DNA of 43,394 bases, taken from positions 1-43,394 of the forward strand of contig PMSU01000207.1 in the NCBI GenBank assembly GCA_003168255.1. Direction: 5' to 3'. Of the stretch, positions 16,188-25,009 are shown piece by piece. The notes beneath the pieces are model-generated. The model saw only the letters and a list, made by a program, of their open reading frames with translations, was not told the DNA's origin and searched no databases. The first letter of the stretch is position 1; the number at the start of each line of letters is the position of its first letter. Source of the stretch: Actinomycetota bacterium. GTDB lineage: Bacteria > Actinomycetota > Actinomycetes > Streptosporangiales > Streptosporangiaceae. A program made the position numbers and the translations under genes.

Positions 16188-17558
16188 ATGAGCTACCCGC
16201 CAGCGGCACGCCTCGAGTTCCACGTGCGGCTCGCGGAGAACTGGCGCGATCTGGCCGACTATGTCGGCATCCGCCCCCGCGAGCAGAACGAATTCGGCCG
16301 CGGTGAGGAACCTCGCGCCATCTGGAACTGGCTGTCGAACCGCGGCCAGCTCAGCGACCTGCCCGCCGCGCTGACCGCCATCGGCCGGGAGGATCTCGCC
16401 CGCGTGTTCCGGTCCGGTGGCGTAGCGCTGGGTTCGGCGGACACGCTGTACGACAGCAGTGCGCTGCGTGCCGCGACCGTGGACTTCGGCGCGTTGATCG
16501 CGGAACGGACCGAGGACTTCGTCGGACGGCGCGGCCTGCTGGAGCGGCTGGCATCGCTCCTGGATGATCCCCGGTTTCCGTCCGGCTACGTGGTCATCGG
16601 CGGCGAGCCGGGTGTCGGCAAGACCGCGCTGCTCGCCACGCTGGTACGGCAGGGCGAACTGGTGCACCATTTCAACGGCGTCTTCACCGGGGTCTCGTCC
16701 GCGGACAAGCTGCTGCCCAGCGTGTGTGCCCAGCTGATCCTGAAGTACAAACTCCCGTACGAACGGCTGCCGCAGGACGTCGCATCCGACAGTGCGACGC
16801 TGCTCATGCTGCTGGCGGAGTCAGCCAGGGGCCAGCGCGTGGTGGTCGCCATCGACGAAGCCTCAGGCGATGGCACCGGCAATCGGCTGGTCCTTCCGCC
16901 AGCGCTGCCCCGCGATGTCTTCTTCATCCTGACGTCGCGCGACACCGGCAGCATCGGACTGTACGTCGACGAAAGACGAAATCTGCCATTTTCCGAACGG
17001 GACCCGGAAAGCCGCAGCGACGCCCGCGAGTACATCGTCGCGTTCCTCGCGCGTCATCGCGCGGCGATGGAGCCCCGGCTGACCGCGTTCGGCATGTCGC
17101 GGGCAGCGTTCACCAGCTTGCTGGCCGAACGCAGCGTAGGCAACTTCATGTACCTGCGATACGTATTGCGGTCGGTACGTGACCAGACCCTGGGCGGCAC
17201 CGACGCCGACGCGCTCACCACCCTGCCGTGCGGGCTGAAGGCGTACTACGCGCACCTGGAGCGGCAGCTCACCCGGCACGGCGCCGAGCCAGAGCGGCAG
17301 CTCGCTGTTCTCGCGGTTCTCGCGACCTGGCCGGAGCCGCTGTCAGCGCAGCGGCTGGCCCTGTTCGCCGGGGAGCGCCTGGACACGACGCACGCGGTCC
17401 TGCGGCGGTGGGCCGGCCTCCTCAGTCTGTCGGTGACCGGCGGCGAGCCCCGCTTCGCGCTCTACCACCCAAGCTTCCGCGATTTCCTGGCCGGCCGGCT
17501 GGACATGAGCGATGTCCGCACCCGGATCGAGACGGCGATCGAGAAGAGCACGCGATGA
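16188..17558 (+). CDS. STAND (NACHT/NB-ARC-like) ATPase with Death-like/effector-associated N-terminus
   Basis: 456 residues. Residues ~5-85 (WRDLADYVGIRPREQNEFGR, AIWNWLSNRGQLSDLPAALT, AIGREDLARVF) look like the small helical Death-like or effector-associated adaptor domains that tether STAND switches to separate effectors. A P-loop ATPase follows (~105-400): DFVGRRGLLERLASLL, Walker A GGEPGVGKTALLATLV, Walker B RVVVAIDEASG, sensor VFFILTSRDTGS. The winged-helix end is LYHPSFRDFLAGRLDMSDVR. It then stops, whereas relatives usually run on into WD40 repeats. Here those are encoded by the next gene, which starts inside this stop (ATGA overlap, 17555-17558), so equimolar synthesis and a complex are likely. 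Predicted cytoplasmic NTP-driven immune switch acting on the nucleosidase upstream. Confidence 0.82.
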   Translation: MSYPPAARLEFHVRLAENWRDLADYVGIRPREQNEFGRGEEPRAIWNWLSNRGQLSDLPAALTAIGREDLARVFRSGGVALGSADTLYDSSALRAATVDFGALIAERTEDFVGRRGLLERLASLLDDPRFPSGYVVIGGEPGVGKTALLATLVRQGELVHHFNGVFTGVSSADKLLPSVCAQLILKYKLPYERLPQDVASDSATLLMLLAESARGQRVVVAIDEASGDGTGNRLVLPPALPRDVFFILTSRDTGSIGLYVDERRNLPFSERDPESRSDAREYIVAFLARHRAAMEPRLTAFGMSRAAFTSLLAERSVGNFMYLRYVLRSVRDQTLGGTDADALTTLPCGLKAYYAHLERQLTRHGAEPERQLAVLAVLATWPEPLSAQRLALFAGERLDTTHAVLRRWAGLLSLSVTGGEPRFALYHPSFRDFLAGRLDMSDVRTRIETAIEKSTR

Positions 17559-19795
17559 CGCGCCAGTTCGACACCGATGTACTCGCCCACTACGTGCCGG
17601 CCGTGCTGGCGCCGAACGGCCGCTACGAACGGATCCGCGAGCTGGTCACGTCCGTCGATTACCTCGCCGCGAAGCTGACGCAGCTGGGGACCGAGGCGCT
17701 GGTCGCTGACCTCCGGATGGCACAGCGGCTCGCGCCCAGGCCCGGCCAGGCCACGGAACTGCGGACGATCGAGACCGCCATCGTGGAGTCGGCGCGGATT
17801 CTGCGCACTGACCCGGGACAGCTCTGCGGTCAGCTCCTGGCCAGGGTGCCGCGGACCGTCGCGGCCGACGTGGACGCGCTTCTGGACGACGCGGCAGCCT
17901 GGCGCGAGATGACGTGGCTGCGCCCGCGCGGTCCCGTCCGCGGCCACGGTTATCTCGCGTCGTTCGGCCCGGTGAAAGGGTTCGTCGATGCGCTCGCGGT
18001 CAGCGACGACGGGTCCATCCTGATGGCGGGTGACCGCGATGGTGGTCTGCGGGCATGGGAGCTGAGTTCCAGAGAGCAGCTCTGGTACCAGCACACCGAC
18101 GCGGCCATCAACGCGGTGACATTCCGCCCAGGTTCGTTCGATGCGTTTGCCGCCCGCGACGATGGCACCATCGCACGGTGGTCGCTCGCCGACCGGCGGC
18201 TGCGCCCGTTCGCCACCCTCGCGGCGGGGTCCGCGTCCAGCATCGCGGCCTGTAACAGCGCAGTGGTCTATGGGTGCGGTACATGGGTATACGGCCGCTG
18301 TTTCAGCGAGGGCGCCGCGCCGTGGCGAAGGTCCGCGCCTGCCGGTCCTGTCGCCGCCGTCACCATCCTCGGCGACGGCGAGCGCGCCGTGTCAGGCTCT
18401 TGCGACGGCAGCATCGCCGTGTGGCGGGTCACCGATGGAGAGCTCCTGGACCGGATCCACCTGACCACCGACCAGGTTCTGTGCGCTGCGGCGGTGCCAG
18501 GGACGAACGCTGTCGCGGTAGGCACCCACGACGGGCTCGTGCTCGTGGTCGACGTGGACACCGGGGAGATCACCACGCTGCGCGGTCACACCAATCAGGT
18601 CCGGTCGGTGGCCGGGCTCGCCGACGGCCGCGTCGTCAGCGGCTCCTACGACGGGCAGGTGCTGGTCTGGGATCTGGCCGGCCGCAGCAGCCGCCGGGTG
18701 GGCAGCCACAGCTCGTGGTGCCTGTCGGTGACCGCGCCCAGACGTCATGGGCCAGTGGTCAGCGGCTCCAGCGACGGCCTGGTCCGGGTGTGGGATCCCG
18801 ACGGTGCGGTCGGGGCGTTGCACGGCCAGGGTGTCCGTGTGCTGGCGGTCGACGACGGCGTCGCGTACGCGGGCGTGGACGCGGCGGTGAACCGCTTCGA
18901 CCTCAGCACCGGCGAGACGCTGCCGCCCTTCGTGGGCCATAGCCGGCCCGTGGTTGCCCTCGCCGTCACTCCGCGGGTCGTCGTGTCCGGCTCATACGAC
19001 AGCACCGTCCGGCTGTGGGACCGGGTATCGGGCCAGGCCACCGTGCTCAAGGGACACACCAGTGGCGCCGACGCGGTAGCCGTCACGCCGGACGGCAAAG
19101 AGATCGTGTCAGTCGCGCGGGATGCCACCTGGCGCCGCTGGGACGCGGCGACCGGTGCGGCCGGGCCGGTCGGACACGGCAGCGAACGCTACGGTCCTGT
19201 TCTTGCCCTCAGCCCGGACGGCGAAATAGTGGTTACCGCGACAATCGAGCATGTCATCGAGGTGTGGCACCGTCGTACCGGCCAGCGCCTGCTGCCGCCG
19301 TTGCACGGCCATGACGGTTATGTGGAACGCCTGGTCGTCACGCCGGCCAGTGGGCGGCTGCTGTCCGGTTCCTGGGACGGGACAGTCCGCGTGTGGAGCC
19401 TGGCGACCGGCGAGTCGCTGCGGGTCCTGCGTTACCCAGGCTGGATCCTGGACCTAGTACTCACCGCAGATGGACGCCGCGCGATCTCGGCCTGCGAGGA
19501 CGGCAGCATCGCCGTGATCGACGTCGATGCGCTCGAGGTGACCGGCACGATCGACGCCCACCGCAACAGCGTCGACCGGCTGGCGCTCAGCGGCGACGAC
19601 CGTACCCTGTTCTCGATCGGGTCGGGCCAGATACGAGCCTGGGACACCGGCAGCCGTGCTCTGCTCGCCGTGTTCGACGCCGATGTCCCGCTGCGCGAGA
19701 TCGCCGTGGGCGGCCAGGACTTCGTAGTGGTCGGCACGGCCGCCGGCGGTGTCATTCCGCTGAGCCTGGAGCGGGCGTCCCGTCCCGCGAAATGA
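17555..19795 (+). CDS. WD40-repeat sensor protein, split-off partner of the STAND ATPase
   Basis: 746 residues. The first ~115 (YVPAVLAPNGRYERIRELVT, SVDYLAAKLTQLGTEALVAD) are helical and match the linker that in fused STAND-WD40 proteins lies between the winged helix and the propeller. The remainder is about 13 WD40-type blades, many ending in classic dipeptides: DGGLRAWELS, DGSIAVWRV, DGQVLVWDL, DGLVRVWDP, DSTVRLWDR, DGTVRVWSL. That is enough for two propellers. In the family such propellers sense a ligand and hold the ATPase inactive. The ATG at 17555 overlaps the upstream TGA, a typical translational-coupling signal. The stop lies inside the first copy of a 24-bp tandem duplication. Confidence 0.88.
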   Translation: MTRQFDTDVLAHYVPAVLAPNGRYERIRELVTSVDYLAAKLTQLGTEALVADLRMAQRLAPRPGQATELRTIETAIVESARILRTDPGQLCGQLLARVPRTVAADVDALLDDAAAWREMTWLRPRGPVRGHGYLASFGPVKGFVDALAVSDDGSILMAGDRDGGLRAWELSSREQLWYQHTDAAINAVTFRPGSFDAFAARDDGTIARWSLADRRLRPFATLAAGSASSIAACNSAVVYGCGTWVYGRCFSEGAAPWRRSAPAGPVAAVTILGDGERAVSGSCDGSIAVWRVTDGELLDRIHLTTDQVLCAAAVPGTNAVAVGTHDGLVLVVDVDTGEITTLRGHTNQVRSVAGLADGRVVSGSYDGQVLVWDLAGRSSRRVGSHSSWCLSVTAPRRHGPVVSGSSDGLVRVWDPDGAVGALHGQGVRVLAVDDGVAYAGVDAAVNRFDLSTGETLPPFVGHSRPVVALAVTPRVVVSGSYDSTVRLWDRVSGQATVLKGHTSGADAVAVTPDGKEIVSVARDATWRRWDAATGAAGPVGHGSERYGPVLALSPDGEIVVTATIEHVIEVWHRRTGQRLLPPLHGHDGYVERLVVTPASGRLLSGSWDGTVRVWSLATGESLRVLRYPGWILDLVLTADGRRAISACEDGSIAVIDVDALEVTGTIDAHRNSVDRLALSGDDRTLFSIGSGQIRAWDTGSRALLAVFDADVPLREIAVGGQDFVVVGTAAGGVIPLSLERASRPAK

Positions 19796-19833
19796 CTAGC
19801 CCGCCTGGCCGCGAAATGACTAGCCCGCCTGAC
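19786..19833. repeat. 24-bp tandem duplication spanning the WD40 stop codon
   Basis: Two adjacent copies of CGCGAAATGACTAGCCCGCC plus TGRC (19786-19809 and 19810-19833) differ at one base. The WD40 stop TGA lies inside the first copy, and a TAG in another frame is also repeated, so every frame closes around here. Probably a small slippage event. Confidence 0.85.
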
Positions 19834-19843
19834 CGCTGGCTCC

Positions 19844-20722
19844 CTAGTAAGGGGGAGGGCCGGCTCTTTCGTAGATGATCTGGGCCGCGGTGCGGTAGGC
19901 CTGCCATATGTGCGCGTATGGCATATCCGGCGTAGGAGCGGCCTGGCCAGCCCAGTGGACGATGGGGACCGGCCTGCTATACGGATGCTGCCGGGAGAAG
20001 TCGAACAGATGACCAGGCAACTCCACCATCCGCTGGTGCAGGTATGCCCAGGAACGCCCGTATTCGCCGGTACTCCCCAGCCGGACGGAACTTAGCTGAC
20101 GGGTCGCTATGAACCAGTTGAGAAATGACTGGTCGGTGGCGTCGCGCCGGATGACGGCATAGTCGGCGGCCAGGTCCGTCCGGCAGGCCGCGAGCATCGC
20201 GTCCAGGCTGAGCGCCCCGGACCGGGAGTAATAGACACCGGTATTCCATTCCTGTGAGCCGTTTGTACGCAGCTCTTCGCGCCTGGCGCTGGGATTGTAG
20301 GCGCAGTTGCCCGCGCCGTCGGCGAAGACGATCTGTTTCCCGGAGTTCGCGCAGGCGTCGAATAGTGGTGTGAGCGGCTCGAGGACCAGCGTGTCGGCAT
20401 CCAGGTACATAAACTCCTCAAAGGGTCCGCAGAACGCTGCGAATCGCCTGAAAGCGCCACGGCAGAAGGCCGGCGATTCGCTGAGCGGCAGCACTGCTTC
20501 CGCGATCCGGTCACAGGCACTCAGCGGCCCTGACGGTGCCCATATCGCATATCCGAATGCCTGACATATGCGCTGGACAAGATCGGTGGAGCCATCAAAA
20601 GGTATCACTCGTACAGGTATCTGGGAGTTCAGGATCTTGAGGCTTGCGAACAGGGCAAGCAGCCATTCGCTGAATTTATCGTTCGCCACGGTGTAGATCC
20701 CGCGCCGAGTTGCCGGTGACAT
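19844..20722 (-). CDS. GT8-like glycosyltransferase
   Basis: 292 residues. Nucleotide-diphospho-sugar transferase fold: N-terminal RRGIYTVANDKFSEWLLALF with ASLKILN, then RVIPFDG, the acidic metal/nucleotide motif EEFMYLDADTLVLEPLTPLF (DxD = Asp-Ala-Asp), NTGVYYSRSGALSLDAMLAA, DATDQSFLNWFI and a late PIVHWAG. The order DAD, NTG, DQ..LN, H-x-G is that of GT8-type and related retaining transferases. It is the last gene of a minus-strand run GT2 - GT1 - LuxR - GT8, 27 bp after the regulator's stop. GGAGAGGGG precedes the ATG by about 10 nt. In context it may glycosylate the thiazole-rich peptide, but donor and acceptor are unknown. Confidence 0.78.
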   Translation of the reverse strand: MSPATRRGIYTVANDKFSEWLLALFASLKILNSQIPVRVIPFDGSTDLVQRICQAFGYAIWAPSGPLSACDRIAEAVLPLSESPAFCRGAFRRFAAFCGPFEEFMYLDADTLVLEPLTPLFDACANSGKQIVFADGAGNCAYNPSARREELRTNGSQEWNTGVYYSRSGALSLDAMLAACRTDLAADYAVIRRDATDQSFLNWFIATRQLSSVRLGSTGEYGRSWAYLHQRMVELPGHLFDFSRQHPYSRPVPIVHWAGQAAPTPDMPYAHIWQAYRTAAQIIYERAGPPPY

Positions 20723-20749
20723 ATGCGGCGATCCCCTCTCCAGCAGCGC

Positions 20750-23644
20750 TCAGCGATCCGGCCCGGAGATCGCCTCGCGAAGACGGGTGCGCCCGGTGAT
20801 GCCGAGCTTGCGGTAGATCCGGCCGAGATGAGTGTCGATGGTCCGCTTGCTGAGGGTCAGCGTGGTCGCGACGGCCTGATTGCTCATGCCGCTTACCACC
20901 AGTTCGGCGACCCGGCGTTCCGCCGCGGTGAGTGTCACCGACGCCGGGTGCCCGCGCGGCCGGGCGCCGGCGGCGTGCATGGACCGGTGGGCGATCGTGG
21001 CCAGGGTGGCTGCACCGCAGTCATTGGCCATGTCCAGGCCGCGTTCCAGTACGTCGCGGGCGGCACGGGTATGGCCGGTCGCGTACATCTCGGAGCCGAG
21101 CCGGATGAGCGCACTGGCCAGGTTCAGCCGGCAGTCGCTGCCCTCGAGAACCGCCACGGCTTCGCCGAGCAATTCCAGCCGGGCGCTGCCCTCGTGGGCG
21201 GCGCTGTAGCCGACCAGCGCACGGCCGAGCGGTCCCGGCGCTCCCCATGCCCGGGCCAGGCTGACCTCGCTTTCCGCCAGGGTTCTGGCCTCCGCCTTTC
21301 GCCCGAGCCCGGACAGGGTGGCGACAGCCCGGCTCCGCCAGGCGGAGCAGGCCGGGTTCACCAGCCCGCCGGCCATCAGATGACGTCCGCATTCGAGGTA
21401 AAGCCGCAGCGCCAGGGTGCGGTTCGCCTGTGCCGCAGCGATCATGCCACGTGCTTCCTGCTGTATGCCCAGCACGAAAGGGTGCCCGGATGCCTCGTGG
21501 CCTGGGTCCATGGCCTGGGCGGGAACCGAGCCTGGCTCCCCGCGCATCAACAGCACGCGGGTCGAGTGCGCGACGGCGACCGCCCCGAGGCCAGTCGCGC
21601 CGACCGCCTGGAACAGGCGGACCGCCTGCTGCGCATCGGTGAGCGCCGCGTTCAGGTTGCCGCGCTGGTAGGCGATCTCCGACCGGACGAACAGGGCCAG
21701 CGCCTCACCGGTTCGTGATGCTATCCGGTGCGCCGCCTCGATCGCCTGGGCGCAGGCGTCCGAGGCCGCGCTCAGATCACCGGCCCAGGCCAGCGCCAGC
21801 GCGGCGCAGGCCGTGGTGGAAGGAAGCGGCTCCATGAACCTGACCGGGCCAGCACCGACCGACCGCAGTGCCAGGGTCGTGCAGCGGCGCGGGTTACGGC
21901 CGCGGGCCGCCGCGCCGAGCGCCATCACCGACAGCAGTTGCCGTGCGGCCATGTCGTCGGGCCCGTCGCGGAGCCTGCGCATCGCCTGGCGTACGCCGGC
22001 GGCCGACGCCGGCGGGAGTGCCTGCCCCAGTAGCAATGCCTGTGCGGCCAGCCGCAGCAGGGCACTCCTGTCGGGAGCCTTCGCGTCGGCCAGTGCGGCC
22101 ACCGCGCGGCAAAACGCCGCCGCCGCGTCGCTGTCTTCGGCCGCGAGCGCGACTTCGGCGAAGGCCGCGAGGTCGGCGGCGGCGTCCGGGTCGCCGGCCG
22201 CCAGGTCGGCGGCTGCGGAGAGCCTGCGCAGGCAGGCGCCGATGTCGTGGTGGAATTCCACCGTGCCGAGTTCGGCGGTGAGGGTGAGCGTTTGCCGGGG
22301 CCTGCCTGGTTCGAGCAGTGCCCGGCTGAGGTAGCGGGCACCGCGCGGCCAGTCCCCTGCGGCCGCCGCCTCCCGGGCGCCCTGCCGCAGGACCTGCCGG
22401 GCCCAGGGCTCGCCGATGGTGCCAGCCGACATCACGTGCTCGGCTGTCAGCATGGCGGGCTCGCCAATCTGCGACAGCATCAATGCGGCGCGGGCGTGCA
22501 TGGCGGGGCGGGCCTCGGGCGACAGGTGGTCAGTGATCGCCTCGCCCATCGCCGGGTGGGCGAACCGGTCGGGGGACCGCGGATCCAGCAGCCCGATCCG
22601 GCGCAGCGCCTGGCGCGCGACCCTGGCGACATCCTCGCCCTGGCCGGCCAGCATCGCCGCCTTTTCCAGGGTGCCGCCCGCGCAGACGGCGAACTGCTCG
22701 ACCAGGTCGGCCTTGACCGGGTCGTCCTGCCGCAGCCATCCCAGCGCGGTGTCGGCCAGCGTACGGGCGGCGATCGCCAGAGCGGCATCGGTGTCACCCG
22801 CGGGCAGTCCCACGGCGGCCAGCCGGGCCGCAACCGCACCCAGCACCTGCGGATTTCCGCACGTCAGCGCGTGGCACTGCCGGGCAAACGCCGGATCCAC
22901 GAACCCACCCAGCCTGCGTGCAATCAATTCCTCCGCGCACTGCGCACACAACGGGGCCGTCCGTACCAGCCTGCTATAGGCCAGCGCACCAAGATCGGCG
23001 ATCAGCTCATCCGCGGCGGGCCCGCTCGTCCCTGACGATAGATCGCGGGACTTCACGGTGATCAGCAGGCCGACCGGGAGGTCGTCCAGGCGCCGGGCGA
23101 CATAGGAAAACCACCTCGCCGACAGCGGATCCGCCAGGTGAATGTCGTCGATCGCCAGGACCACGGGGCCAGCCGCCGCGATCGCGCGGGCACGCCGGTA
23201 GAAGCGGTCGAGAAGATCGCGTTCCGGGCTCTCCGCGCCGCCCACCGCCATCACGGCCGGTCCGGCGGCCGACTGGAGATCATCGGGTGGCAGCCGGTCG
23301 AATAGCTGGCTGACTACGCCGAATGTGAAACCACGCTCGGCGCTGTGACAATGGGCACGCAGCACAAGCGCAGGGCAGCGTTCCAGCGCCGCCCGGAGCA
23401 GCGCCGACTTGCCCGAGCCGCGGTCACCGTCAATCATCAGGACCGCTGGCTGGTCGGCTCGCAGCCGCGCGGTGAACTCCCCGACAGCCGCGTGCGCCCG
23501 GCTACGGTGTAAAAGCTCGTCCATCTTCCCCTGCGGGCCCAGTGCGTCAGGGATACCTAGCTCCGCTGCGCGTGGTTGGTCCGCGCCATCAGCTGGCGCG
23601 GCGCAAGAGCCACGCTGGATGCAATCCTGCTCATACATAGGCAT
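20750..23644 (-). CDS. LAL-family LuxR-type transcriptional regulator
   Basis: 964 residues from ATG 23644, chosen because AGGAGG lies ~11 nt upstream and the longer frame would run into the glycosyltransferase gene. An N-terminal AAA/P-loop part (about 45-350) has Walker A IDGDRGSGKSALLRAALER and Walker B PVVLAIDDIHLADPLSARWF. A long TPR-like helical centre follows. The C-terminal LuxR helix-turn-helix (about 900-960) reads LTAAERRVAELVVSGMSNQA, VATTLTLSKRTIDTHLGRIY, RKLGITGRTRLREAI. LAL proteins are typical pathway-specific activators of actinomycete antibiotic clusters. Lying between glycosyltransferase genes and near the precursor-processing genes, it is the best candidate cluster activator. 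Its binding sites are not known; a shared GTACGTAC motif is noted elsewhere. Confidence 0.9.
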   Translation of the reverse strand: MPMYEQDCIQRGSCAAPADGADQPRAAELGIPDALGPQGKMDELLHRSRAHAAVGEFTARLRADQPAVLMIDGDRGSGKSALLRAALERCPALVLRAHCHSAERGFTFGVVSQLFDRLPPDDLQSAAGPAVMAVGGAESPERDLLDRFYRRARAIAAAGPVVLAIDDIHLADPLSARWFSYVARRLDDLPVGLLITVKSRDLSSGTSGPAADELIADLGALAYSRLVRTAPLCAQCAEELIARRLGGFVDPAFARQCHALTCGNPQVLGAVAARLAAVGLPAGDTDAALAIAARTLADTALGWLRQDDPVKADLVEQFAVCAGGTLEKAAMLAGQGEDVARVARQALRRIGLLDPRSPDRFAHPAMGEAITDHLSPEARPAMHARAALMLSQIGEPAMLTAEHVMSAGTIGEPWARQVLRQGAREAAAAGDWPRGARYLSRALLEPGRPRQTLTLTAELGTVEFHHDIGACLRRLSAAADLAAGDPDAAADLAAFAEVALAAEDSDAAAAFCRAVAALADAKAPDRSALLRLAAQALLLGQALPPASAAGVRQAMRRLRDGPDDMAARQLLSVMALGAAARGRNPRRCTTLALRSVGAGPVRFMEPLPSTTACAALALAWAGDLSAASDACAQAIEAAHRIASRTGEALALFVRSEIAYQRGNLNAALTDAQQAVRLFQAVGATGLGAVAVAHSTRVLLMRGEPGSVPAQAMDPGHEASGHPFVLGIQQEARGMIAAAQANRTLALRLYLECGRHLMAGGLVNPACSAWRSRAVATLSGLGRKAEARTLAESEVSLARAWGAPGPLGRALVGYSAAHEGSARLELLGEAVAVLEGSDCRLNLASALIRLGSEMYATGHTRAARDVLERGLDMANDCGAATLATIAHRSMHAAGARPRGHPASVTLTAAERRVAELVVSGMSNQAVATTLTLSKRTIDTHLGRIYRKLGITGRTRLREAISGPDR

Positions 23645-23720
23645 CGGTCTCTGCACCTCCTCGCAGTACTGGGCATAGTGAGTTCGTTCGTCAGGGGTCC
23701 TGGCCCAGGGACCCGGAGTA

Positions 23721-24956
23721 TCAGGCCAGCTGCCTTCCGTTATGGCAGCCCTGCGTTGCGTTCTCGATGACCTCGGCCGCGGCCGGAGCGCCAGGTGCGC
23801 GTTCGATCTCCGCCCGCATCCAGTCAAGCCGGGGACCGACATTGACGTCCTGCATGAGCTCGGCGACCGACGCGCGCAAGGCCTCCTCCGTTTGCTGCGC
23901 CACTTCCAGGCAGACCCCAAGGCCAAGCTCGGCGAGCCGATCGGCGTTGATCCGCTGCTCGGGCATCTGCGGCATGGCGGCGACAGGGACGCCGTGGCTC
24001 AGCGCCTCCATCGTCGACGTCATCCCGCCGTGGCCCACCAACACGTCGGCGTACGGCATCACCTGCACCAGCGGCAGGTAAGTGTGCGCTTGCACGTTGG
24101 CCGGCAGCGAACCGAGATCGGTGGCGTCCAGGCCCCCGAGTGCGGCCACCACCTGGCAATCCAGCTCGGCGAACGCGTCGATGCACCGGCGGAAAAGCTC
24201 TGGCTGGCGGTTGACCACCGTGCCCAGGCTCACCAGCACGACCGGGCCGTCCCCGGGTGGCCGCCAGGGCCGGCCGTGGCCGGCCGAGCCGCGCGATACC
24301 GCGTCGGGCCGGTATCGCAGGCATGGCCCCACGAACCGGACGTGCGGGCCGAATTGATCGCCGCGGCTCTGGAAGGCACGCGGGTAGTAGGCAACGACCG
24401 GAGTCCCGCTGCCGGCGCCGAGCAACTGGTCTGCGGTCAGCCCGGTTCGATAGCGGGCCAGCGCCGCCGACACCGCTGCCAGCAGCAAGGGGAGGACAGG
24501 ATCATCCAGCCTGAAGCTGGTCGCGACCGGGCCAAGCGACCAGCGCACATCGCTGATCATGCTGGTCACGCTGTTAATGGGCGGTACCTGCCAGCGGGCG
24601 GCCAGCACAAGCCCCACCCAGTTCATCGGGTCGCAGACAACGACGTCGGGCACGTCATCGCCGAACGCCGCGATGAGCACCGGCGCCACGGCTTCGAGTT
24701 CACGCAACTGCCCACGGCAGGCGCGGGCAAAGTCGCCGTGGCCAGGATCGCGCCGGACGGTCCGGCCGCCGGGCGGCATCAGCGTCGTGGTTTCATAGGC
24801 CGCGACGTGACCTCCGGCCGCGCGCGCTCGCGCGGAGAACTCCGCGGTCGTGGCATAGCTGACGCGGTGGCCACGCCGGGTCAGCTCGGACACGACCGCA
24901 AGCGAGGGGTTGACGTGGCCGGTAAACGGGGCGATGCAGAACGCAACGTGGGCCAT
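23721..24956 (-). CDS. MGT-type (GT1) glycosyltransferase
   Basis: 411 residues, the usual size for macrolide-type/UGT-like antibiotic glycosyltransferases. The GT-B N-terminal start is classic: VAFCIAPFTGHVNPSLAVVS with ELTRRGHRVSYAT. The nucleotide-sugar-binding C-terminal domain has VVLVSLGTVVNRQPELFRRC, YLPLVQVMPYADVLVGHGGM, STMEALSHGVPVAAMPQMPE and QRINADRLAELGLG (HGG and the P-x-x-x-E-Q motif). These enzymes transfer activated sugars to natural-product aglycones. It sits 53 bp downstream of the GT2 gene and 76 bp upstream of the LuxR gene on the same strand. Acceptor is probably a Tyr, Thr/Ser or hydroxylated residue of the RiPP, but this is inference. The ribosome site is weak. Confidence 0.88.
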   Translation of the reverse strand: MAHVAFCIAPFTGHVNPSLAVVSELTRRGHRVSYATTAEFSARARAAGGHVAAYETTTLMPPGGRTVRRDPGHGDFARACRGQLRELEAVAPVLIAAFGDDVPDVVVCDPMNWVGLVLAARWQVPPINSVTSMISDVRWSLGPVATSFRLDDPVLPLLLAAVSAALARYRTGLTADQLLGAGSGTPVVAYYPRAFQSRGDQFGPHVRFVGPCLRYRPDAVSRGSAGHGRPWRPPGDGPVVLVSLGTVVNRQPELFRRCIDAFAELDCQVVAALGGLDATDLGSLPANVQAHTYLPLVQVMPYADVLVGHGGMTSTMEALSHGVPVAAMPQMPEQRINADRLAELGLGVCLEVAQQTEEALRASVAELMQDVNVGPRLDWMRAEIERAPGAPAAAEVIENATQGCHNGRQLA

Positions 24957-25009
24957 CGGTCAGGACGCCACCCTTCTGTTGTCACATCCTCGGGGCAGTT
25001 CTCCTGCCG

